This document shows, piece after piece, positions 23,735 through 31,211 of a DNA stretch of 32,522 nt; within the stretch, counting starts at the first letter, position 1; the number at the start of each line of letters is the position of its first letter. The notes under the pieces are model-generated. The model was not told where the DNA came from. It did no database searches and worked only from the letters and a program-made list of their open reading frames with translations. The position numbers and the translations under genes are program-made. This stretch comes from Candidatus Uhrbacteria bacterium RIFCSPLOWO2_01_FULL_47_25. GTDB lineage: Bacteria > Patescibacteriota > Patescibacteriia > GWA2-46-9. The stretch covers positions 1-32,522 of the forward strand of contig MGEK01000011.1 in NCBI GenBank assembly GCA_001791325.1, in the 5' to 3' direction.

Positions 23735-25168
23735 ATGAAAAAAAATAAACTTCATAATTTTATAGTTTGGGAGCGTCCTTGTTATCCGGGCTTAATTCAT
23801 ATGGCCGCGGAGTCTCTAGTTTTACCTCAAAAAAAGGAATGGGGTAGGCCATGGGCAAAATCGTATGGTTTTTGGAGCAGAGGTATGGTCAGATTTGCTT
23901 GGCCCAAAAAAGAGTTTTTAGCAAATGCCGTCTATATTGCCAAAAAATCATTGAACGACGCTTATTTTAATCGCAAATTAAAAATCTATTATAAACTGAA
24001 CGCGGTACTTAAAAAGTGAAAGGTCAAAATCGCCAGAACAAAACTTAGCAATTTGTCAGATCAACAATTCCCCCAACTCGTAGCCACATTTAATAAAATC
24101 TATTTAGATTGGTGGGGGTTTACACAAGTCGCTGAACCGGCCGCTGCTGGTCTCGAGCTGTTGCTCAAAAGAAAAGTTAAACTCACCCAAGAAGAGCTAA
24201 GTGTTTTAACTGCGCCAACAAAAAAGTCATATACTCTAGAAGTAGAGGAAGAAATATTCAGGCTGGCGCTTTTATATAAAAAAAATAAGTCTATACCAAA
24301 GTCACAATTAGTAAAACTTGTTCACCGATATTTCTGGCTTAATAATGGATACGCGCATACCTACGTTCTCGATGGTAAATATTTTCGGAAACAAATCATT
24401 GAAGTTGCCTCAAAAATGTCTGTGAAGCAGATTATTGAAGGCCTGAAGGCGAATGTATTGAGATTAGAGTCAGCCCAAAATAATGTTTATCGTCTATCAA
24501 AACAACTTTCTTTGTCAAAAGAAGAATTTAAAATTGTAAAAAGAATTGCTTGGTTTGCTGACTTTCAAGATAAGCGTAAGGCAATCTCTTTGGAGGCAAA
24601 TTATTACATTGATTTATTTATTAAGGAGCTCGCTAGGCGTACGGGTATATCGTATAACCTTGTTAGATACGCTATACCTCTTGAATATTCCAATCTTTTG
24701 CATGGAAAATTTTCTATAACACATCTAAGAGCACGGCAGTATTATTTTGCCATGATAATTGATGAAAACGGAATTAGATTATTTGAAGGGAATGCGGCGC
24801 GCCGTATGGAAAAAAAATTGTTGGGGGAAATATCTGACGAAGTAGTGCGCGAGATTGAGGGTATGCGCGCCATGGGCGGAAGAATTATTGGTAATGCACG
24901 TGTAATATTGAAGACTAAAGATGTATATTTAATGAAACGCGGAGAGATTTTGGTGACCACTATGACTTCTCCTGATTTTATTTCAGCCATGAAAAAAGCA
25001 AAGGCTCTGGTGACTGACGAGGGCGGCCTCACCTGTCATGCGGCGATTATTAGCCGCGAGCTAAACATCCCTTGCGTTGTGGGAACAAAAATAGCTACAA
25101 GAACATTAAAAACAGGCGACAAAATCGAAGTGGACGCGAATCATGGTTTGGTGCGGATAATCAAATAA
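23735..25168 (+). pseudogene. Swivel protein 5, interrupted by an in-frame TGA
   Basis: One reading frame of 477 codons, the size of its paralogs, is broken only by TGA at 24017-24019. Before it come 94 codons (ERPCYPGLIH, then the aromatic hairpin SYGFWSRGMVRFAWP). After it the same frame continues with KVKIARTKLSNLSDQQF, which resembles KVRLKMLSDSKLLSLAERW of swivel protein 4. HRYFWLNNGY, WFADFQDKRK, GEILVTTMTSPDF and GGLTCHAAIISREL follow (predicted phospho-His at codon 435). It may be a nonsense mutation, a sequencing error, or readthrough. The second part could also start alone at TTG 24053 (371 residues) and would keep the swivel domain. No frameshift is involved. Confidence 0.75.
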
Positions 25169-25173
25169 GTGAT

Positions 25174-25211
25174 GAGGGCGGGTCAGTTACCATGTGGTAA
25201 CCCCCGCCCTC
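25174..25211. terminator. Strong bidirectional terminator hairpin
   Basis: GAGGGCGGG (25174-25182) with CCCGCCCTC (25203-25211) encloses a second stem GTTACC/GGTAAC and an ATGT loop. It lies six bases after the stop of swivel gene 5 and downstream of the small minus-strand ORF, so it could end both transcripts. Confidence 0.6.
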
Positions 25212-25235
25212 TTGACATCTTTGCGCCGTGCGAGA

Positions 25236-25439
25236 TTAGTCACTCGCGTTTCGTTTCTGTTGAGGGAACCCCTTCCTCAATTCACTGATGTCCGATTTGT
25301 GTCGGTCTGGCGAGCTTGCGGAGAAGGTCGTGGGGGTCGTCATTTCTCCCAGACGAAACAAGGGGCGTATTGTGGGGGGACTCCATTTTGTCGGCGCGCC
25401 CTCAAAACTTTTCCAAGCCTTCTCTGTCATAGTGGGCAT
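25236..25439 (-). CDS. Possible small protein of unknown function
   Basis: A 67-residue ORF (MPTMTEKAWKSFEG...) has no recognised domain. Its support is contextual. A TTGAAT / 17 bases / TAAAAT promoter lies just upstream on the same strand, a GGGAAAGG ribosome-binding site sits before ATG 25439 or 25430, and a strong terminator hairpin lies after the stop. The C-terminal half looks disordered. It could equally be a small non-coding RNA transcribed from the same promoter. The rest of the 485-base stretch between swivel gene 5 and 25653 holds nothing else I can identify. Confidence 0.35.
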   Translation of the reverse strand: MPTMTEKAWKSFEGAPTKWSPPTIRPLFRLGEMTTPTTFSASSPDRHKSDISELRKGFPQQKRNASD

Positions 25440-25467
25440 CCTTTCCCAGCTATCATCGTTGATACAA

Positions 25468-25496
25468 ATTTTACAATGAAATATGATATAATTCAA
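25468..25496 (-). promoter_or_regulatory. Promoter for the small minus-strand transcript
   Basis: On the minus strand TTGAAT (25491-25496) and TAAAAT (25468-25473) are separated by exactly 17 bases. Transcription would start near 25461. Confidence 0.45.
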
Positions 25497-25653
25497 TTAA
25501 TAGTTTGCCACAATACGAGATAAATCCTCAGCACAATCTGTTTGATATACAAAGTAATGAGGATTTATTAAACTTTTCTTACTAAAAGTATTATGTGATC
25601 AGAGTTCTAATGTACTGACACAGCTACTAAACACTTTCTCGTCAGTCGGACTA

Positions 25654-26223
25654 TCATTTAAACTTTGTTACCAAATCTATATCTCCTTGACTTGGCTCCT
25701 CGGTGGCCTCAAACGTCCTGGCTATAGCTTCTCTTACTTTTTCGACCGGCATGTCTTCTCCCCACCCGATCGCAACTTTCGGGTGAAGTATTGTACTTTT
25801 TATATAATATCCTTGTCTGGCGGACAATTGTAAGTCGTAAGAAAATTCAACAACAAACTCCGGGTCTAAGCCCATTTCTTTTGCCTTATAAAAATGATCA
25901 GCTTCGTGCTTTGTTGTTTCTAGCGCCCGTTGATCATTAACGCCCGCTAGTGTTAAGATATGCTGAAAATCGGTTACGTTCTTTAGACGTATAGCTGGTG
26001 CTTTTTTTTCAACATCGCGAATCACATCGTTGAGTTGCTCAATAGATTTTTTTTTGTTTATGAAGTCCAGCAAGGCGTGCTCACGCTTTTGCCATAGCGC
26101 TTGCAACTTTTTGGTTTCTAGAGACCCCTCAAGTGCTTGGGCGAGAAGTTCCTTTAAATGCTCCGTTTTTGCTTCTGAAGAAATCTCCCCAGACTCTTTT
26201 CGCATACCTTTCAGAATAAACAA
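25654..26223 (-). CDS. Unknown protein with an HExxH-type motif
   Basis: The protein has up to 189 residues, starting at TTG 26223, or 183 from the ATG at 26205. The N-terminal half is charged and helical, probably coiled coil. In the middle is TTKHEADHFYKAKEMG, with His106-Glu107-x-x-His110, the zinc-metallopeptidase signature in its shortest form. The third ligand is not obvious, and a chance match is possible in a charged helix. The C-terminal part has alternating beta-like strands (EFVVEFSYDLQLS). I do not recognise the family. It lies alone on the minus strand between modules II and III. Confidence 0.6.
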   Translation of the reverse strand: MFILKGMRKESGEISSEAKTEHLKELLAQALEGSLETKKLQALWQKREHALLDFINKKKSIEQLNDVIRDVEKKAPAIRLKNVTDFQHILTLAGVNDQRALETTKHEADHFYKAKEMGLDPEFVVEFSYDLQLSARQGYYIKSTILHPKVAIGWGEDMPVEKVREAIARTFEATEEPSQGDIDLVTKFK

Positions 26224-26490
26224 ATAATAATTTGTATTGTTGATATTTTACCATTTAATAAAGGATACGCAAGTACGTTGCTTGTCCTTCATTCTTCGTA
26301 CATGGTGTTTATGGTGTAGCCGTGGTGAGGTCATGTGTGAAGAGTTAGGTATCAACGTACCCATGAAATTGTATCACATGGTTTCCGTGCCGGGCACGAA
26401 GACAAGGAGCGTCATGGTCTGCCGGTATATTTGGTATGTCTAGCGGTCCATTTTGCCTTGATTCCTCGGGAGTATCTAATCTTAAGGTGT
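26224..26490. other. Intergenic region, no gene seen
   Basis: Short ORFs here are cysteine/tryptophan-rich, without a ribosome-binding site, and not believable. The stretch up to the module III promoter holds no clear repeat or RNA gene. Confidence 0.5.
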
Positions 26491-26519
26491 TTGACTTATC
26501 GCGAGCTTGGAAGTAATAT
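26491..26519 (+). promoter_or_regulatory. Module III promoter
   Basis: TTGACT (26491-26496), a 17-base spacer and TAATAT (26514-26519) make a near-consensus promoter about 100 bases before swivel gene 6. A second possible pair, TTGTTA (26547) with an 18-base spacer and TATAAA (26571), lies closer to the gene. Confidence 0.55.
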
Positions 26520-26620
26520 AAAAATAGAAAAATGAAAATAATCGCCTTGTTAATTCAAGAATTTTCGGCGTATAAAAAATTTGAAGAATGTTAGTAATTT
26601 TTAATCTATTTAATTAACAT

Positions 26621-28123
26621 ATGTCCAGTGCCGTTGCATTTTCGGGGAAATGGAGAATTAAGCCATCGGGCCAGTTGCCAATTTTCCTGCGCTTTGTCAT
26701 CAACTCTTCATTCACCAAAGAGAATGCCAGTAAGTCAGGAATTCGCAACACGCTTCCAAATCGTACATACCTCAATCATATGATGTATTGGCCGGCGGTA
26801 GAATATAATAAATTTGAACGAGAGATAATAAATCACATGAAACGAGATGACGGCTGGTATGAAAAATTTTATCAGCAACAGCTAAAAATATCAGAGAAGC
26901 TTTATGCTAAAGGGCCAGAATTAAAACGAATTAACTGGCGGTTCAAGAGTAATACGCAAATTGAACGAGTGTTGGTTGCGTTACTAGCAGAATATAGGAT
27001 TTGTTTATGTGCGTGGTACACGCAGTATCCGCTCGATCAGTATTTTGAAGATACCCTTGAAAAGAATCTAATAAAACGACTCCCAGCCGACGATCCTAAT
27101 TTTCGTAAATACGTTCTTACCTTTACTGACCCACATACCGAAACTAATGTGGCCGAAGAACGCTGGCTGTTAGTAAAAATGGCCAGAGAATTTTTTCAGA
27201 ATAAAGAAAAACTTTCGCGATTGTCGCCACATGGACGTGCAAAAATCGAAAAACATCTTGATAAATTTGCTTACATTCAACGCGGCTTAGCAACTAGTAA
27301 GCCTTATTCTTTTAACGATATCATTAATCGTTTTAAAGAAATTCAATCGCAAGTCCGCAATGGAGCCGATATTAATGACATTGTCTATCAGGCATCGCAG
27401 AAAAAAATCAACGATGATTTTTGTTGGGCCTTGCGTCAGGTTAAGCCTGACAAGAAATTCCGTCGCGTTATTGATCTGGCTCGTAACAATAGCTATTTAC
27501 GCAACCGCCGTGTTGAAGCATGGTTTAATGCGGATTACGGAGCAAGTTTTATCTATGCCGAAGTAGCCCGTCGTGCTCGTTTTAACCCAAATTGGATAAT
27601 GGAAGTCTCTGTGCCGGAGATGCTTGGGGCGCTACATGGTCAGCCGTTGCCAGCAAAAACTGAAATGCAAAAGCGTTTCAAAAATTACGCCATGGTAGTG
27701 CGAAAGGGTGAAACCACACTCATAACTGATCCGAAAAAAATCAAAATGTTTGAACATGCTTATTTTGTTGATGTAGCTCATGCCGATGAGATACAAGGTT
27801 CTATGGCATGTCTTGGGGGAATTATTAGGGGCAGGGCGAAAGTATGCCTTGATAAAAATGAAATCAGAAAAGTTAAACGTGGAGATATTTTAGTAGCCCA
27901 GTATACTACGCCTGATTTCGTTCCGGCCATGGAAAAAGCGGCGGCAATTGTTGCTGATCAAGGAGGCCTTTCATCGCACGCCGCCATAGTTTCTCGAGAG
28001 CTTGGCGTGCCATGCGTTATTGCCACACAAAACGGCACACGTATTATTCACGACAATGACTTGCTTGAAGTGGACGCGCGCAAAGGGGCTGTCAGGATTC
28101 TTAAGCGAGCGCGCAAAAAATAA
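26621..28123 (+). CDS. Swivel protein 6: orphan phosphohistidine domain protein
   Basis: This 500-residue paralog opens module III. The body contains LDKFAYIQRGLAT (in the place of the YFWLNNGY motif), YLRNRRVEAWF and IYAEVARRARFNPNWIMEVSVPEML, similar to EMARRRKYNPELMKYLMPFE of swivel protein 4. The swivel domain has GIIRGRAKVCL, GDILVAQYTTPDFVPAMEKA, and GGLSSHAAIVSREL with predicted phospho-His453. After it, PCVIATQNGTRIIHDND departs from the GTKIAT consensus. A basic tail (RARKK) ends the protein. The TAA overlaps the ATG of the next HAD gene by one base. No ATP-grasp or PEP-binding domain is present. Confidence 0.8.
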   Translation: MSSAVAFSGKWRIKPSGQLPIFLRFVINSSFTKENASKSGIRNTLPNRTYLNHMMYWPAVEYNKFEREIINHMKRDDGWYEKFYQQQLKISEKLYAKGPELKRINWRFKSNTQIERVLVALLAEYRICLCAWYTQYPLDQYFEDTLEKNLIKRLPADDPNFRKYVLTFTDPHTETNVAEERWLLVKMAREFFQNKEKLSRLSPHGRAKIEKHLDKFAYIQRGLATSKPYSFNDIINRFKEIQSQVRNGADINDIVYQASQKKINDDFCWALRQVKPDKKFRRVIDLARNNSYLRNRRVEAWFNADYGASFIYAEVARRARFNPNWIMEVSVPEMLGALHGQPLPAKTEMQKRFKNYAMVVRKGETTLITDPKKIKMFEHAYFVDVAHADEIQGSMACLGGIIRGRAKVCLDKNEIRKVKRGDILVAQYTTPDFVPAMEKAAAIVADQGGLSSHAAIVSRELGVPCVIATQNGTRIIHDNDLLEVDARKGAVRILKRARKK

Positions 28124-28710
28124 TGACCAAGGCCATTTTTTTTGACACGGGGGGCGTTCTCCTTAAAGAGGGGCTTGCTCAGTCGATTCGAGAGTACGAG
28201 AGACGTTTTGGAGTTCCCGAAGGATTACTTTATGCGTCAGCGCACGACCGTCCGTATTGGAGAGAGTTTACGCTTGGCAATATCACCGAAGATGAATACT
28301 GGAGACAGTTATCGCAAGACTTCGGTCAAGAAGTGAAACTTGAAGACTGGCACGACATAGTTCGCAAGAGTTTTTCGCCAAATTTACCGTTACTTGATTT
28401 TATCAAAACATTACAAGGTCAGTTTATTTTGGGTGTTATTTCTAATCATCCCAAAGAATGGTTTGATTACTATTGGGATACCTACAAATGGGGTGATCTA
28501 TTTACAGTAAAAGCAATATCTGGCTATGTGCATATTAGAAAACCTGATCCCAAAATTTTTCAGTATGCCCTAAGACAAGCTGGCGTCAATGGGGAAGAGG
28601 CAATTTATGTTGATGATCGTCCGGAGCGCGTTGAAGGCGCAGAAACCTTAGGCATTCGTGTTATTATGTATCAAGATGTCGAACACTTAAAAGCAAATTT
28701 TATTCATTAG
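28123..28710 (+). CDS. HAD-superfamily hydrolase, YihX/epoxide-hydrolase-N-like
   Basis: The 195-residue protein has motif I IFFDTGGVLL (nucleophile Asp8, with Gly10 at the acid/base position, as in the DLG motif of E. coli YihX), motif II VISNHP, the motif III lysine in RKPDPKIF, and motif IV YVDDRPERVEGAETLGI. Length and layout match HAD subfamily IA sugar-phosphatase-like enzymes. The substrate is unknown. It overlaps swivel gene 6 by one base and is followed 10 bases later by a histidine-phosphatase-like gene, so it belongs to the module III operon. Confidence 0.85.
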   Translation: MTKAIFFDTGGVLLKEGLAQSIREYERRFGVPEGLLYASAHDRPYWREFTLGNITEDEYWRQLSQDFGQEVKLEDWHDIVRKSFSPNLPLLDFIKTLQGQFILGVISNHPKEWFDYYWDTYKWGDLFTVKAISGYVHIRKPDPKIFQYALRQAGVNGEEAIYVDDRPERVEGAETLGIRVIMYQDVEHLKANFIH

Positions 28711-28720
28711 CACCAATTTT

Positions 28721-29749
28721 ATGAGCGAACAAAGATACAGTCCGGAGGATGAACGTCAATTTATCGCGACAACGTATATCGATCTCACGCGACACGGTAG
28801 TCGGTTTGGTGGGCCGATGGATGTCATGTTTCCCGACGGCACAAAGTTGACCGTCGACGATGGTACTGACTTAACCCCTCGGGGAAAAGAGGGGGCAAAG
28901 GAATTCGGTGTTTCGGGGTATCCATCAGACGTTACATTGATACATCCGCGTGGAGGCGATGAACCGCGGCATGGCGAGACCGGAGACGATATGATGAGCA
29001 GAAGCGAAAAAATTGGTCTTGCACGAGCAGGATTAGAAGTTGGTCCTGCAGCAGTGCGTAGCAAAGAGGGTAGGGTGAAAGGATCCCGTCGGGGTAAGGG
29101 CACAGATTACAAGAGTGCAGGAGTGAGCGATGCATTAAAAGGAGCAAAGCAGCTTATCAATAAAACACTAAACGATCTCGTTACTGCGGCGAGCCAGAGC
29201 GATCCATTGTTTGAAGAAAGGTTCAAATCTAATCCCGAACTTAGAGCACAATATCGCGAACAGGCGCAGAATGCTGGACTTAGAGCAGCCATGAATAAAG
29301 AAGAGGTAATGGAACTACTAGCCGAAAATGAAGCATATGAGCTTATACATGCAATTGAATTGTCTCGTCGGGGTGTAAAAGGTGGCGAGGCGAAAGCGAT
29401 TCCAATTGTTGGTAGTGGTTTGTTTGCCGAGTCTCTATACAAAAAAGCTATGGTCATTGAAGATGAAAAAACGGGCGAGAGGAAAGTTGGTTTTGATGAT
29501 GTGGACGAAATTGGGGGTTTCACGAAACAAGCTACGGCTTTTCGGATCAAGTTAGAAAGGAATACAAGGTTGGGTGATGCGCGGCAGCTTGAAGATTTTT
29601 TGAAAGATACAAAAGTTGAATTTTCGTTCACCGATCCAGAACGAGCGAATCTACCGCAACTTAAAGATAAGAAAGTATATTTGGATTGGAATTTAGTCAG
29701 AGAACTTGCCGACAAAGCAGAAAAAAGATTATCAACCAAAACTGAATAG
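28721..29749 (+). CDS. Histidine-phosphatase-superfamily-like protein, second His missing
   Basis: The 342-residue protein begins with a family-type IDLTRHGSRFG (Arg24, His25, Gly26) and DLTPRGKEGAKEFG. MSRSEKIGLARAG carries a possible second arginine. At the place matching GTHHTVPESFYLKAL of the module II homolog it reads VGSGLFAESLYKKAM. The AESLYKKA part aligns, but the histidines are replaced by Gly/Ser (residues 231-233). The enzyme may be inactive or use another residue. A charged low-complexity region (residues about 115-130) precedes a helical middle part. It lies between the HAD gene and swivel gene 7 with short spacers. Confidence 0.7.
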   Translation: MSEQRYSPEDERQFIATTYIDLTRHGSRFGGPMDVMFPDGTKLTVDDGTDLTPRGKEGAKEFGVSGYPSDVTLIHPRGGDEPRHGETGDDMMSRSEKIGLARAGLEVGPAAVRSKEGRVKGSRRGKGTDYKSAGVSDALKGAKQLINKTLNDLVTAASQSDPLFEERFKSNPELRAQYREQAQNAGLRAAMNKEEVMELLAENEAYELIHAIELSRRGVKGGEAKAIPIVGSGLFAESLYKKAMVIEDEKTGERKVGFDDVDEIGGFTKQATAFRIKLERNTRLGDARQLEDFLKDTKVEFSFTDPERANLPQLKDKKVYLDWNLVRELADKAEKRLSTKTE

Positions 29750-29756
29750 TAATTTA

Positions 29757-31211
29757 ATGATAAAATTGCCAATTGACCCTCGCCGCGAACTTTGGCGCTG
29801 GGGGCCAATCAAGTTAAAAGTTCTCTACATGGCCTACTTTATGGAGGACATTTGGCACGGCGTTCCCAAGTGCTACCAGTGGCCATGGCCGCCGATTATT
29901 TTCATTTTCAACAGGGGGTATGGCGTCGGGATGATGGACTATCGAGCGCTCAAAGCGGTTGGCGATAAATATTTTCGGCGGTATTTTTTGAATCCCAAAA
30001 ATTTTGCGCGTCACTGGGTGCGCTACGAGAGTTGGATCAGCGATTATGAATCGTTTGCCGATCAAGTGAACGCACTGAAATTGCGGGAGTTGAGTAACCA
30101 GGCGCTCGCCAAACTTTACCACGAATTCCGTCAGTTAAATTATGATTTTTGGTTGATTGTACACGTGCCAGAGATGGCTAACTGGGGAGGAGAAGCAATG
30201 TTGCTTCGTGCGCTTCGTCAGATTGATCCCTTGCGGGCGGAAACACACCTTGAGGTGCTCGCGGCGCCGACAAAGCCGTCGTTTTTCCAAGAGGAAGAAA
30301 TGGAGTTGTTGCGGCTTGCCGCTAAAACCACACGCGCTAATCTGCCAGAAGCCTTGCGTGAACATGCTCGTCGGTACGCGTGGATTCTCAACAGTTATGC
30401 TGGCAATCGGCGTCTTGGTCCGACATACTTTCTCGTCAAACTCCGAGAGCTCACCCGCGAGCGATCAGCGGCTCGGGTGCTGCAGAGTATTAAAATACGA
30501 CTCAACGCCATCGCATATAGAAAACGAGCGCTCGCACGACAATTACGCATTAGCCCCCAAGTCAGACGCATGGCCGAGATGCTCGGCGAGGCTGTGTTTT
30601 GGCATGACGACCGCAAAGGATACATTTGGCGGCTTCAACACACAGGCGATCCAATCCTGCGTGAGATTGCCCGTCGGCAGGGGTGGAATTTTGAGGAACT
30701 ATTGTGGTGTTTGCCCGAGGAAGTTGCGCGTTTGGCCTTGGGTCATTCTCTTAACAAGAAAGACGTACTGCGTCGTCGAGGCGATTACGTGATGATTTAT
30801 GGTCAAAGAATTGGTCGTGAGCACTATGGGGCGGCAGCGAAAAAAATTTGCGCTATGTATAAGACAAAGACAACTGGTCAGCAAGAGGTGAAAGGTCTTG
30901 TGGTCAGCCGCTCTTTGAAGCTGGTTCGTGGAACCGTCCGCCTAGTTCGCGACCCATTGCGCGAGGTGGGCAAAATGTGGAAAGGAGATATTCTCGTCGC
31001 CGCCATGACTTCACCCGAGTATATTGTAGTCATGCGTAAAGCCGCGGCCATTGTCACCGATCATGGCGGCATGACCTCGCACGCGGCTGTTGTGTCTCGC
31101 GAACTCGGAGTTCCCTGCATTGTGAATACAAAACATGCCACTAGCGTTTTTAAAGACGGTGATCTTGTTGAAGTTGACACAAAGAATAGCATTGTCCGTA
31201 AACTGTCATGA
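29757..31211 (+). CDS. Swivel protein 7: orphan phosphohistidine domain protein
   Basis: From ATG 29757, eight bases after the previous stop, the protein is 484 residues. An in-frame ATG at 29706 would overlap the phosphatase-like gene and is rejected. The body has ARRYAWILNSYAG, VFWHDDRKGYIW and ILREIARRQGWNFEELLWCLPEE. The swivel domain has GDILVAAMTSPEYIVVMRKA and GGMTSHAAVVSREL with predicted phospho-His442, then PCIVNTKHATSVFKDGD. The gene is noticeably richer in G+C than swivel genes 1-3. Its stop overlaps the ATG of swivel gene 8 by four bases (ATGA), so the two are translationally coupled. Confidence 0.82.
   Translation: MIKLPIDPRRELWRWGPIKLKVLYMAYFMEDIWHGVPKCYQWPWPPIIFIFNRGYGVGMMDYRALKAVGDKYFRRYFLNPKNFARHWVRYESWISDYESFADQVNALKLRELSNQALAKLYHEFRQLNYDFWLIVHVPEMANWGGEAMLLRALRQIDPLRAETHLEVLAAPTKPSFFQEEEMELLRLAAKTTRANLPEALREHARRYAWILNSYAGNRRLGPTYFLVKLRELTRERSAARVLQSIKIRLNAIAYRKRALARQLRISPQVRRMAEMLGEAVFWHDDRKGYIWRLQHTGDPILREIARRQGWNFEELLWCLPEEVARLALGHSLNKKDVLRRRGDYVMIYGQRIGREHYGAAAKKICAMYKTKTTGQQEVKGLVVSRSLKLVRGTVRLVRDPLREVGKMWKGDILVAAMTSPEYIVVMRKAAAIVTDHGGMTSHAAVVSRELGVPCIVNTKHATSVFKDGDLVEVDTKNSIVRKLS

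Noticed and set aside
24017-24019. UGA recoded as glycine (Gracilibacteria/SR1 code)
   Set aside because: tsf, gap, gpmI and others end in TGA at the expected positions, so TGA is a stop in this genome.
26237-26443. 68-codon ORF on the plus strand
   Set aside because: It has no ribosome-binding site, odd Cys/Trp/Met composition, and no operon context.
29107-29808. 233-codon ORF antisense to the phosphatase-like gene
   Set aside because: It lies entirely opposite a gene with recognisable motifs and operon spacing; its Ser/Phe-rich composition is typical of an antisense shadow.
30157-30792. 211-codon ORF in another frame inside swivel gene 7
   Set aside because: The overlapping frame has clear family motifs through the whole stretch; this frame is Cys/Arg-rich and has no similarity to anything recognised.
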